Of a DNA stretch of 64,000 nucleotides, positions 1-7,926 are shown piece by piece. The DNA lies in assembly GCF_900142885.1 (NCBI RefSeq), contig NZ_FRCL01000001.1, positions 62,001 through 126,000 of the forward strand, written 5' to 3'. Each line of letters opens with the position of its first letter. Position 1 is the first letter of the stretch. Under the pieces are notes generated by a model. It worked only from the letters and a program-made list of their open reading frames with translations. It did not search any database and was not told where the DNA came from. This DNA is from Flavobacterium xinjiangense. GTDB lineage: Bacteria > Bacteroidota > Bacteroidia > Flavobacteriales > Flavobacteriaceae. The translations under genes were made by a program, and so were the position numbers.

Positions 1-1439
1 TCAATGGCTCCAATTTTATGTTTAGCAACATTCCAGTTTTCATCAAAATCCTTTACCGTTAAATAAGTCGAAAAGTTTCGCGTTTTGGAGTAAAAACTGT
101 CAATTGAAAAATCAATATTGAACTCGTTTAAGATTTCTCCAAAAAGAATAGAAACCTCTTTCTCCACATCAATTACCCGATTTCCTGCGGCATATCCATC
201 ACTGGAAAGACTAATATCCAAGAGGATTAAAATCGATAAATCCTTTTCTTTTTTCTGATTCGAAATGTATATATTTTCCGATGGGGTACGTTTCGAATGA
301 ACATCAATATACAAATCAGTAATGGCGTCAATATCAAATTCGTCTCCTTGTGTCTGGCGTTTTTGCTGTTGCATTCTGTTATTGACATTGGTCAGCATTT
401 TTCGCAAACCCAATAAGGTCGAAGCATTTTTTGTAATGGTCTTTTTATAATAATTAGGATCCATTTTCTGTTGTGATTTTGGATATACTTTGCAGAAATT
501 CTCTTTGTAAATACGCTTGCTAAAATCCCATTCGTTATACATAAGGTGGAATCCTTTGGCATCAATTTCGGCACTTTCGGAGATGGAAGTATTCTCAATA
601 AAATCAGATTCATAAACGGAATGTGCCGTATCATCTACCCGAACCGTGTATTTCATATTCAAATCTTCCAATGCTTCCTGATGATCTTCTAATTCGTCAG
701 AACCATCAAAGTCACGCCAGGTTCCATTGAATTCTTCGGCAGTTTCCACTTTTTCAAAATTGTGAAGCAAAACATAATCTTCCTGTTGTTTTTTATCGAC
801 CTCAACTGTAATCACTTCTTCGACCGCTTTTGATTTTAAAATTGTTAAAGCCTGATTTTCATTTGCTTTTTTGGTTTTATCAGAGAAATTTTCGAGAATG
901 GTATTGCTGTTTTTTTCTATTTCATTTTGCATCCATTTGCCATACAGCCAAGAAAAATCAGGAGCATTTTTACCGTTCTCTTTTTGAATGAAATGCTGTT
1001 TTGTTTCGGTATGAAATTTTTTATCGATAGAAAATTCTTCAAATAAAATGGCCAGAATTTCTTCTGATGTTTCAAATGCTTTTTGTTGTGAAAGTGCCAA
1101 AGGCTGGTCTTTTTCTTCCAAAGTCCAATTCAAATTCAACCGCTGCTGTACGCTCAGGTATAAAATCCTAAATAGATAAAAAGTAAGGTTCTCTTTTTTC
1201 GTTGGCAATTGGGAAAAAGAAATGGGAAGGAAAAAATTATTGTTTTTATATCCTCCTTCTCTTTCGGCAGGGAAAATTTCGATTGGTTTCCCCGTTAAAG
1301 CACGAGCCAAAATAGTCAATCGAGGTTTTATATTATTTAAATATATCGTTCTGTTAAGAATTTCAACATCAATTTTCTTAGACTTTTTAAAATGTCTGAC
1401 AAACTTTCCATATATGTATTCATCTATTTCGAAACCCAT
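1..1439 (-). CDS. norD: NorD-like VWA-domain protein, 3' end outside window
   Basis: This is the last gene of norCBQD and is thought to work with the AAA+ protein NorQ in activating nitric oxide reductase. About 479 codons are visible from an ATG at 1439 (MGFEIDEYIYGK); the stop codon lies beyond the window edge. The first ~350 residues are polar and charged. A von Willebrand factor A domain then begins, with a metal-binding (MIDAS) start DISLSSDGY encoded near positions 200-230. NorD/CbbO proteins have this layout, a long variable N-terminus and a C-terminal VWA domain. A repeat-bearing gap of about 200 bp separates it from norQ. The NorD call rests on the VWA domain plus position, since the N-terminus is poorly conserved. 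Confidence 0.8.
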   Translation of the reverse strand, partial: MGFEIDEYIYGKFVRHFKKSKKIDVEILNRTIYLNNIKPRLTILARALTGKPIEIFPAEREGGYKNNNFFLPISFSQLPTKKENLTFYLFRILYLSVQQRLNLNWTLEEKDQPLALSQQKAFETSEEILAILFEEFSIDKKFHTETKQHFIQKENGKNAPDFSWLYGKWMQNEIEKNSNTILENFSDKTKKANENQALTILKSKAVEEVITVEVDKKQQEDYVLLHNFEKVETAEEFNGTWRDFDGSDELEDHQEALEDLNMKYTVRVDDTAHSVYESDFIENTSISESAEIDAKGFHLMYNEWDFSKRIYKENFCKVYPKSQQKMDPNYYKKTITKNASTLLGLRKMLTNVNNRMQQQKRQTQGDEFDIDAITDLYIDVHSKRTPSENIYISNQKKEKDLSILILLDISLSSDGYAAGNRVIDVEKEVSILFGEILNEFNIDFSIDSFYSKTRNFSTYLTVKDFDENWNVAKHKIGAI

Positions 1440-1447
1440 TTTTTCTT

Positions 1448-1638
1448 AGTGTTCAGTGATCAGTTTTTAGTGATCAGTTATATTTAGTGAACCATAATTT
1501 AGAAGTCAGTGGTCAGTAATATTATTCGTTTTTAGTACTCATTTTTATTTTGATAAGTAAATGTAGCTTTCTCATCAACGGAACACTTATTTAATCATCC
1601 ATGCAACTGAACACTAAAAAAACTGAACACTGACCACT
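1448..1638. repeat. MITE-like inverted-repeat element between norQ and norD
   Basis: Imperfect inverted arms of about 30 bp, built from the unit GTTCAGTGATCAGT, lie at 1448-1479 and 1606-1638, with another partial unit (GTCAGTGGTCAGT) near 1505. No gene is visible between them. The element fills most of the norQ-norD gap. Similar GTGTTCA units occur near 63040-63110, so it looks like a dispersed intergenic repeat. Confidence 0.5.
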
Positions 1639-1643
1639 TTTTT

Positions 1644-2423
1644 CTATATCATCAAATCACACAAATCTTTCAATGCTTCCACCGTTTGCAAATCATCGGT
1701 TAGCGGTTCTACAATAGCCACATGAACCGACAATCGTTTTGGAAGACCAGAATGAATAATTTTAGCGGCATCCACTAAAAGTCGGGTCGAAACGGTTTCT
1801 GTCAACCCCAATTCGGTTAGGTTTCTGATTTTGTTTCCAATGGCTACCAGTTTCTTGGCTACATCATGATCAACATTCGTTTCTTTTACCAAAATTTCAG
1901 TTTCAATTTTCGTTTCAGGATATTCAAAAGAAACGGCAATAAATCGCTGACGAGTTGATGGTTTTAGTTCTTTAAAACCCCTTTGATAACCGGGATTAAA
2001 GGAAGCAACCAACATGAAATCGTCATGCGCTTTTACGGTTTCGCCTAATTTATCAATGAATAATTCCCTTCTGTGATCCGTCAAGGAGTGAATGGCTACA
2101 ATAACATCTGGTCGCGCTTCGGCGATTTCATCCAAATAAATAATCGCTCCTTCTTTTACGGCAGTGGTTAACGGACCATCCAGCCAAACCGTTTCGGCAC
2201 CTTTGATGATAAATCGTCCAATTAAATCCGTTGATGATGTTTCTTCGTGACAACTAATTGTGATAATCTTTTTATCCAATTGATGCGCCATGTATTCCAC
2301 AAAACGGGATTTTCCTGTTCCGGTTGGCCCTTTCAACAGGAAAGGAATTTTATTTTTATAGGCGTGTTCAAAGACCTCTTTTTCTTTGCCTACCGCGTGA
2401 TAATATGGGATATTTACTAACAT
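1644..2423 (-). CDS. norQ: NorQ/CbbQ-family MoxR AAA+ ATPase
   Basis: Cytoplasmic AAA+ ATPase of the NorQ/NirQ/CbbQ family, which with NorD activates the NorCB complex, probably by helping insert non-heme iron into NorB. The protein is 259 residues from MLVNIPYYH, close to the family's usual ~265. It shows Walker A GPTGTGKS, a Walker B-type IIYLDEIAEA, the family signature GRFIIKGAETVWLDGPLT and the sensor stretch SFNPGYQ. An in-frame ATG at 2456 would add MVFWFFSKIKE, but family members begin shortly before the PYY motif and an A-rich ribosome-binding stretch precedes 2423. It lies between norB and norD on the same strand. Confidence 0.92.
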   Translation of the reverse strand: MLVNIPYYHAVGKEKEVFEHAYKNKIPFLLKGPTGTGKSRFVEYMAHQLDKKIITISCHEETSSTDLIGRFIIKGAETVWLDGPLTTAVKEGAIIYLDEIAEARPDVIVAIHSLTDHRRELFIDKLGETVKAHDDFMLVASFNPGYQRGFKELKPSTRQRFIAVSFEYPETKIETEILVKETNVDHDVAKKLVAIGNKIRNLTELGLTETVSTRLLVDAAKIIHSGLPKRLSVHVAIVEPLTDDLQTVEALKDLCDLMI

Positions 2424-2555
2424 TTCTTTTATTTTAGAAAAAAACCAGAACACCATAACTATTGTTTTTTCGGAAATGCAATTCTAAAAAACGGTGGTTA
2501 AAGCATTCTGGAAATTTTATTTTAAGTATTTCGTTACACGAAAAAGGTTTCAGTT

Positions 2556-3983
2556 TTAAATCACTGTTTTCCCTTTTTTCTCACTTGTTCCGGTTAGATT
2601 TTCAATTTTATGTCCATCGATTTTAAATCCATCTACTCTATGCCCTTGATTGTCGGTATCTAAAGCTTCATCAGTAGGTCTGCCGTATTTAATAAAATCA
2701 AAAATAAACAAACCAATTCCTGTGGTAAACATCGTGGCACAAATAAGAAGCACTACAAAATGGATGCTGATTTCGCTTTGAACAACCATAAAATCCATTT
2801 TCATTTTTCGCTCCATATACACTTGAGCAACTCCGGCAACACCAAAGGCTACAGTCATTCCCAAGATTCCAATATTCGATAGCCAAAAAGCCATCATACC
2901 CTGTGTACTTTCGTAACGTTTACGTCCCGTAAGATTGGGTAAAGCATAACTAATCATTGCTAGAACAATCATGGCATAAGCGCCCCAGAATGCATAATGA
3001 GCATGCATTGCCGTTACTAAAGTTCCATGCGTATATAGGTTTGTTTGTGGCAATGTATGCGCAAAACCAAGTAATCCCGCACCTACAAAAGAAACGATAG
3101 CCGAACCGATAGTCCAGAATAAAGCAATTTTGTTCGGATGACTTTTTTCCCCTTTTCTGTACATGTTTACAGCAAATAATGCCATCGCTAAGAAAGCCAA
3201 AGGCTCTAATGCGGAGAAAATACCACCAACGATTAACCAAATTTTATTTACCCCAATGTAGTAGTAATGGTGCCCAGTTCCCAGAACTCCGGAAAGGAAG
3301 GTTAGACCAACAATTACGTACAACCATTTTTCGATAACTTCTCTGTCAACTCCAGTTAACTTGATCAATAAGAACGAAAGGATACCTCCCATAATTAATT
3401 CCCAAACACCTTCAACCCACAAGTGAACAACCCACCAACGGAAAAAGGAGTCCATTACCTGGCTGTCAAACCAAATCATTCCGGGTATATAAAGCAGGGC
3501 TGCAAAGAACAATCCCATTGTTAGCACTAAAGCCGTAGTAGTTTGTCGTTTCCCTTTGAAAAGTGTACCCAAAATTATGAATAAGAACAACAGCACATTT
3601 ACAACTACTAAATAGTCTAATTCTCTAGGGATTTCTAAAAATTTTCTTCCTTCCCAATGGTTGAAGTGAAAACCAACAATGGCAACAACGCCAACAATGG
3701 CTAATGATATGAGTTGTACATAAGCCCATTTTACGCTTATTAATTCGCGCTGCGCTTCTTCGGGAATAATGTAATACGCCGCACCCATAAAACCGGTTAA
3801 CAACCATACCACTAACAAATTAGTATGCACCGCTCGTGCCACGTTAAAAGGAATAATTTCATGTAAGCCTTGTATTCCTATTCGGTCAAAGCCCATGATA
3901 AAGCCATAGATAATTTGAAGCGAGAACAAAAGCATGCATAATGCAAAAAACCAGTAGGCAACTTTCTGTGATTTATATTTCAT
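2556..3983 (-). CDS. norB: Nitric oxide reductase subunit B (cNOR type)
   Basis: Catalytic membrane subunit of nitric oxide reductase (2 NO + 2e- + 2H+ to N2O + H2O), a heme-copper oxidase homologue with about 12 membrane helices and a heme b3/non-heme iron centre. The 475 residues show typical NorB blocks: ARAVHTNLLVVWLLTGFMG with a heme histidine near residue 53, HLWVEGVWE with catalytic-region glutamates, GTGHHYYYIG, and TAMHAHYAFWGAYAM. There is no N-terminal quinol-oxidase extension, so this is the cytochrome-c-dependent form, in agreement with norC 11 bp upstream. The C-terminus carries a hydrophilic tail of about 40 residues. Confidence 0.97.
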   Translation of the reverse strand: MKYKSQKVAYWFFALCMLLFSLQIIYGFIMGFDRIGIQGLHEIIPFNVARAVHTNLLVVWLLTGFMGAAYYIIPEEAQRELISVKWAYVQLISLAIVGVVAIVGFHFNHWEGRKFLEIPRELDYLVVVNVLLFLFIILGTLFKGKRQTTTALVLTMGLFFAALLYIPGMIWFDSQVMDSFFRWWVVHLWVEGVWELIMGGILSFLLIKLTGVDREVIEKWLYVIVGLTFLSGVLGTGHHYYYIGVNKIWLIVGGIFSALEPLAFLAMALFAVNMYRKGEKSHPNKIALFWTIGSAIVSFVGAGLLGFAHTLPQTNLYTHGTLVTAMHAHYAFWGAYAMIVLAMISYALPNLTGRKRYESTQGMMAFWLSNIGILGMTVAFGVAGVAQVYMERKMKMDFMVVQSEISIHFVVLLICATMFTTGIGLFIFDFIKYGRPTDEALDTDNQGHRVDGFKIDGHKIENLTGTSEKKGKTVI

Positions 3984-3994
3984 TTTTAAAAATT

Positions 3995-4429
3995 TTAATT
4001 ATTTTCTTTAGCTAAAGGGGAAACGATTCGGTCGAAACCATTTAAATCTAATTTTCCAATCCATTTTAAGTAGGCAACAACAGCATTGGCGTCTTTTTCA
4101 TTCATTTTATAAGCCACCATTTTTCGCCCATTTGGTGCCCATGGAATTGGCGACATCAAAACCGCTTTGATATATCCTTCGCCGCGACGATCCACCACTT
4201 TTGTCAACTCGGGAGCATAATACCCTCCTTCGCCCATAATGGTATGACAGCCCATACAATTGTTGGTCTCCCAAATTTCTTTTCCTCTCACTACATCTTT
4301 GGTAATCTTGCTGTAGTTTGTTTGATCATTCCTTGGCATGAACGAATAAATGGTCAATCCTATAAAGATTAAAAAGGTGACCAATGTTCCTCCTAAAAAA
4401 AATGCTCTTGCCTGTGATTTTGAAAGCAT
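3995..4429 (-). CDS. norC: Nitric oxide reductase subunit C (membrane-anchored cytochrome c)
   Basis: Electron-input subunit of NorCB. The 144-residue protein has one N-terminal membrane anchor (about residues 9-30) and a single heme c site C58-M-G-C61-H62, followed by the NorC-type stretch TIMGEGGYYAPELTKV. The likely axial methionine lies in the C-terminal part (SPIPWAPNGRKMVAYKM). The soluble domain faces the periplasm. It is first in the operon; the upstream region carries an Fnr-type box and a dyad operator, so expression is probably anaerobic and NO-responsive. Confidence 0.96.
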   Translation of the reverse strand: MLSKSQARAFFLGGTLVTFLIFIGLTIYSFMPRNDQTNYSKITKDVVRGKEIWETNNCMGCHTIMGEGGYYAPELTKVVDRRGEGYIKAVLMSPIPWAPNGRKMVAYKMNEKDANAVVAYLKWIGKLDLNGFDRIVSPLAKENN

Positions 4430-4470
4430 AAGTATTTCGTTTTTGTTAGTTAATAAATTTACTCTAATTC

Positions 4471-4498
4471 AAATAAAGGATAAAAATGTCTTTTATTT
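4471..4498 (-). promoter_or_regulatory. Putative NO-responsive operator upstream of norC
   Basis: AAATAAAGGA (4471-4480) and TCTTTTATTT (4489-4498) form a dyad with 9 of 10 pairs around an 8-base spacer. Its minus-strand core, AAAGACA-N6-TATCCTTT, closely matches the dyad upstream of ric (4664-4681). It would lie just downstream of the predicted norC transcription start near 4501, a classic repressor position. The Rrf2/NsrR-like regulator encoded at 9658-10092 is the natural candidate. This is inference from the sequence alone. Confidence 0.5.
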
Positions 4499-4506
4499 GT
4501 TTGTTG

Positions 4507-4550
4507 CAAATTAATGTCATTAAAAAAAGTTAAAACATGATAAAAATCAT
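4507..4550 (-). promoter_or_regulatory. Fnr-type box and -7 element for norCBQD
   Basis: A perfect dyad ATGAT-AAAA-ATCAT lies at 4537-4550, resembling the Crp/Fnr-family site TTGAT-N4-ATCAA. On the minus strand the near-consensus -7 element TTAATTTG (4514-4507) ends 36.5 bp from the box centre, placing transcription start near 4501 and the box near -41.5, the usual class II activator position. The same spacing recurs at the other boxes in this window. Facing ric, TAAAATTA at 4573-4580 has equal spacing but is a weaker -7 match. Confidence 0.65.
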
Positions 4551-4663
4551 CTTTTGATTTTTTTTTAAATCGTAAAATTATAATCCATTAAAAAACACTC
4601 CTAAAAAACACATCTCCCTGACAACTATTAAATTACAAATAAAATAAATTTAAAAATTTAATT

Positions 4664-4705
4664 AAAGATAAATTTGTCTTTTATTAAAAATAATGATTAT
4701 TTTTG
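4664..4705 (+). promoter_or_regulatory. Putative operator over the ric promoter
   Basis: AAAGA (4664-4668) and TCTTT (4677-4681) form a dyad around TAAATTTG. A Bacteroidota-type promoter fits over it: -33 TTTG at 4673-4676, then 21 bases, then -7 TATTTTTG at 4698-4705, with the ric ATG at 4737. The dyad overlaps the -33 element, so a bound protein would block transcription. It matches the dyad before norC (4471-4498), suggesting one repressor, perhaps the Rrf2 protein at 9658-10092. Confidence 0.55.
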
Positions 4706-4736
4706 TATAAATAAATTTTAATCGAAAACTGATCTT

Positions 4737-5468
4737 ATGGAAACTTTAGAGAAAATGACAATCGGAGAATATGTTGCAAAAGATTTTAGAACAGCAGCAA
4801 TATTTTCAAAATACGGAATAGATTTTTGTTGCAAAGGCAATCGAACAATAGAGGAAGCTTGCGAAAAAAAAGACATTGATACGGATCAATTAATGGACCA
4901 GATCAACACGGTTTTGGCAACCAAAAATGACAGCACCATAGATTTCAATATTTGGCCTTTGGATTTATTGGCAGATTATATTGAGAAAACGCATCACCGG
5001 TATGTAGAAGAAAAAACGCAAATTTTACTTCCTTTTTTAGACAAACTATGCAAAGTTCATGGCGCAAATCATCCTGAATTATTCAAAATCAATGAACTGT
5101 TTATTGGTTGTGCAGGTGAATTAGCGCAACACATGAAAAAAGAAGAACTGATTTTGTTTCCTTTTATCAAAAAAATGGCAAAAGCAGCGCTTACAGAAGA
5201 ACACATTGCGAAACCACAATTTGGAACCGTAAAAAATCCTATTGCTATGATGATGGAGGAACATGAAGCCGAAGGAGATCGTTTTGTTAAAATAGCAGCG
5301 CTAACTAATAATTATACGCCACCGGCAGATGGTTGCAGTACGTTCCGTGTGACTTATTCCATGCTAGCAGATTTTGAGCAGGATTTACACAAACACATTC
5401 ATTTAGAAAACAACATTTTGTTTCCAAGTGCGATGCTTTTAGAAAAAAAATTCTCCGAACAAGAATAA
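4737..5468 (+). CDS. ric: Iron-sulfur cluster repair di-iron protein Ric (YtfE/ScdA)
   Basis: Di-iron hemerythrin-like protein that repairs iron-sulfur clusters damaged by NO or oxidants. The 243 residues contain the N-terminal ScdA/DUF542 domain with the hallmark double cysteine FSKYGIDFCCKG (C31, C32), then a hemerythrin-like four-helix domain with iron-ligand motifs HHRYVEE, HGANHPELF, ELAQHMKKEE, MMEEHEAEGD and DLHKHIHLENNILFP. Length fits the family (~220-245). It is the first gene of a plus-strand run ending in an NsrR-like regulator and lies divergent from norC. Confidence 0.95.
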   Translation: METLEKMTIGEYVAKDFRTAAIFSKYGIDFCCKGNRTIEEACEKKDIDTDQLMDQINTVLATKNDSTIDFNIWPLDLLADYIEKTHHRYVEEKTQILLPFLDKLCKVHGANHPELFKINELFIGCAGELAQHMKKEELILFPFIKKMAKAALTEEHIAKPQFGTVKNPIAMMMEEHEAEGDRFVKIAALTNNYTPPADGCSTFRVTYSMLADFEQDLHKHIHLENNILFPSAMLLEKKFSEQE

Positions 5469-5507
5469 AACACATCCCAATAACCTAACCTTAAACCATC
5501 AGATGCT

Positions 5508-7613
5508 ATGGAAAAATATGTTATCAAAAGAAACGGCGAATACAAACCTTTTGAGAGTTTTAAAATAAAAGACGCGATTGAAAAAAGCTTTCAGAGTGTT
5601 TCCATAGCATTTGATGAAATTCTTTTTGAAAAAATTATTCAAGATTTACAATCCAAAGAAACCTGGGCCGTTGAGGAAATTCAGGATTTAATCGAGAAAA
5701 ACCTTTTTAAAAAACAGTATTTCGAAGTCATGCGTTCCTTTATGCTGTTTAGACATACGCGCAAATTGCAACGCGAACATGTAAATGGTTTAAACGAAGA
5801 CACCACTTATGTTGACAGCACGCAAACCATCGAAGAATACATAGAACAAACGGATTGGCGCATCAATGCCAATGCCAATACCAGCTACTCTAATGCGGGA
5901 TTGGTCAACAATGTTGCCGGAAAAATCATTGCTAATTATTGGCTCGACAAAGTATATACAAAAGAGGAAGGATATGCGCATCGCAATGGCGATATCCATA
6001 TCCATGATTTGGATTGTTTGACCGGATATTGCGCCGGTTGGAGCCTGCGGGTGTTGCTCAACGATGGTTTTAATGGCGTTCGCGGACGCGTGGAAAGCAA
6101 AGCGCCTTCGCATTTTAGAGAAGCTTTGGGACAAATGGCGAATTTCCTTGGGATTTTGCAAAGCGAATGGGCCGGAGCGCAAGCTTTCAGTTCATTTGAC
6201 ACGTATTTGGCTCCCTATGTTTTCAAAGATGATCTGTCTTTTGAGGATGTCTTGAAAGCAGTTCGCAGTTTTGTTTACAATTTGAATGTTCCGGCGCGTT
6301 GGGGACAATCGCCTTTCACGAATATCACTTTGGACTGGGTCGTTCCCGATGATTTGAAAACCCAAATTCCGACGAAAAATGACTATCATTTTTTCGAAAA
6401 TAATTTTGATTATGACCTTTTATTGCGAGCTAGGGAAAGAGGCGTTACAAAAGTAACCGAATTGCGTTACGAACATTTTCAAAAGGAGATGAACCTCATC
6501 AACAAAGCGTATTACACCGTAATGACCGAAGGCGATGCCAACGGACAGCCGTTCACCTTCCCTATTCCAACAGTAAACATTACCGAAGAATTTGATTGGG
6601 ATGGAGAAAACACCGATTTACTTTTTGAAAATACGGCCAAAATCGGTTCTTCTTATTTCCAGAACTTCATTGGAAGCCAATATATTTTGGATGAAAATGG
6701 CAATAAAACGGAAAATGAAAACGCGTATAAACCCAATGCTGTTCGCAGTATGTGTTGTCGTTTGCAACTGGATTTAAGAGAGCTGTTAAAACGTGGAAAC
6801 GGACTTTTTGGAAGTGCAGAAATGACAGGAAGCATTGGTGTAGTGACCATTAACATGGCGCGTTTGGGTTATTTGTTCAAAGGAAATAAAGCAGAATTAT
6901 TCAAACAATTAGATCGATTATTATATATTTCTAAATCTACTTTAGAGAAAAAAAGAGTGTTTATACAAGAAATGTACGATAGAGGTTTGTATCCTTATAC
7001 CAAACGGTATTTACAGCATTTCAGAAATCACTTTTCGACCATTGGTGTAAACGGAATGAACGAAATGATCGCAAATTTTACCGGAAATCAAGATGCCATA
7101 ACTTCATCGTCAGGTATCGAATTTGCATCAGAAATCTTGGAGCACATTCGGAATCGAATGAAAGAATTCCAGGAAGAAACCGGGAATTTATATAATCTGG
7201 AAGCCACACCGGCCGAAGGAACCACCTACCGTTTTGCCAAAGAAGATAAAAAACGTTTCCCAAACATTTTACAAGCCGGACAGGACGACAATATTTATTA
7301 CACCAACAGTTCCCAGATTCCGGTGGATCACACGGAAGATCCTTTTGAAGCGTTGTTTTTGCAAGACGAATTGCAATGCAAATATACCGGCGGAACAGTT
7401 TTACACTTGTATATGAGTGAAAAAATCAGTTCGCCAGAAGCCTGCAAACAGTTTGTAAGGAAAGTCATATCCAATTTTAAATTGCCATACATCACCGTTA
7501 CACCAGTGTTTAGCGTGTGTCCGGTTCATGGGTATTTGAATGGTGAACACGAATATTGTCCGAAATGTGATGAAATTCTAATTGAAGAAAAAAAAATAAA
7601 GTTGAGTAATTAA
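5508..7613 (+). CDS. nrdD: Anaerobic (class III) ribonucleotide reductase large chain, lacking the glycyl-radical tail
   Basis: Reduces ribonucleotides to deoxyribonucleotides without oxygen. The 701 residues begin with an ATP-cone (residues 1-~90, MEKYVIKRNGEYKPFESFKIKDAI), followed by the ten-stranded barrel with HRNGDIHIHDLD, YCAGWSL, the cysteine region VRSMCCRLQLD and GSIGVVTINMARLG. It ends with a zinc ribbon (C671, H674, C684, C687), then ILIEEKKIKLSN and a stop. Family members continue past this ribbon into the RVxGY glycyl-radical segment, which is absent here and encoded by a separate small gene at 7765-7926. It follows ric by 39 bp. Confidence 0.93.
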   Translation: MEKYVIKRNGEYKPFESFKIKDAIEKSFQSVSIAFDEILFEKIIQDLQSKETWAVEEIQDLIEKNLFKKQYFEVMRSFMLFRHTRKLQREHVNGLNEDTTYVDSTQTIEEYIEQTDWRINANANTSYSNAGLVNNVAGKIIANYWLDKVYTKEEGYAHRNGDIHIHDLDCLTGYCAGWSLRVLLNDGFNGVRGRVESKAPSHFREALGQMANFLGILQSEWAGAQAFSSFDTYLAPYVFKDDLSFEDVLKAVRSFVYNLNVPARWGQSPFTNITLDWVVPDDLKTQIPTKNDYHFFENNFDYDLLLRARERGVTKVTELRYEHFQKEMNLINKAYYTVMTEGDANGQPFTFPIPTVNITEEFDWDGENTDLLFENTAKIGSSYFQNFIGSQYILDENGNKTENENAYKPNAVRSMCCRLQLDLRELLKRGNGLFGSAEMTGSIGVVTINMARLGYLFKGNKAELFKQLDRLLYISKSTLEKKRVFIQEMYDRGLYPYTKRYLQHFRNHFSTIGVNGMNEMIANFTGNQDAITSSSGIEFASEILEHIRNRMKEFQEETGNLYNLEATPAEGTTYRFAKEDKKRFPNILQAGQDDNIYYTNSSQIPVDHTEDPFEALFLQDELQCKYTGGTVLHLYMSEKISSPEACKQFVRKVISNFKLPYITVTPVFSVCPVHGYLNGEHEYCPKCDEILIEEKKIKLSN

Positions 7614-7615
7614 AA

Positions 7616-7762
7616 AAAGTTTAAAGTTTAAGGTTTAAAGTTGAGCAGCTAACCTGAAACCTTAATTCTCTTAATTTCTTAATGGTTCAAAAAAAAATCT
7701 CAATTTTAAAATTTAGTCTTTATAGAAAAACTAGTGACGTCAAAACCTTAAACCTTTTAAAT
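7616..7762. repeat. Intergenic inverted repeat between nrdD and its glycyl-radical gene
   Basis: Repeats of TTTAAAG/TTTAAGG at about 7619-7643 face an inverted copy, AACCTTAAACCTTTTAAA, at about 7745-7761. No coding sequence is visible between. This is an A/T-rich dispersed repeat of a kind common between flavobacterial genes. Its position exactly between nrdD and the small gene raises the possibility that it took part in splitting nrdD. Confidence 0.45.
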
Positions 7763-7764
7763 AT

Positions 7765-7926
7765 ATGAAAACCACCAACCCGATTTTAGAACAAAACCAA
7801 CATTTGAGAACCAAATGTTTAGTGTATACAAGAGTAATGGGCTATCACAGACCTGTAGAAAGTTTCAATATTGGAAAAAAAGGAGAACACAAACAGCGAA
7901 CTCATTTCAATGAAGGAAAATGTTAG
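7765..7926 (+). CDS. Stand-alone glycyl-radical tail of anaerobic ribonucleotide reductase
   Basis: A 53-residue protein starting at ATG 7765 after an A/T-rich leader. Residues 18-48 (CLVYTRVMGYHRPVESFNIG, then KKGEHKQRTHF) match the extreme C-terminus of class III reductases, including the RVxGY motif whose glycine (G26 here) carries the radical. The preceding nrdD stops just after its zinc ribbon, where this segment normally begins. The gene is in a different frame from nrdD, 151 bp downstream, and overlaps nrdG by 17 bp. It probably docks onto NrdD and is activated by NrdG, much as YfiD supplies a spare radical domain to pyruvate formate-lyase. A rearranged but non-functional remnant is less likely given the intact motif and coupled translation. 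Confidence 0.8.
   Translation: MKTTNPILEQNQHLRTKCLVYTRVMGYHRPVESFNIGKKGEHKQRTHFNEGKC

Noticed and set aside
1222..1449. Plus-strand frame of 75 codons at the start of norD
   Set aside because: It lies opposite the norD coding sequence, whose long frame and VWA motif are far better supported.
5790..6389. Overlapping minus-strand frames inside nrdD
   Set aside because: They lie fully within a well-supported gene, have no recognisable motif and reflect codon bias on the opposite strand.
7614..7764. Programmed frameshift or readthrough joining nrdD to the glycyl-radical gene
   Set aside because: A 151-bp gap with stops and an inverted repeat separates them, and the small gene has its own start; a slip cannot bridge this distance.
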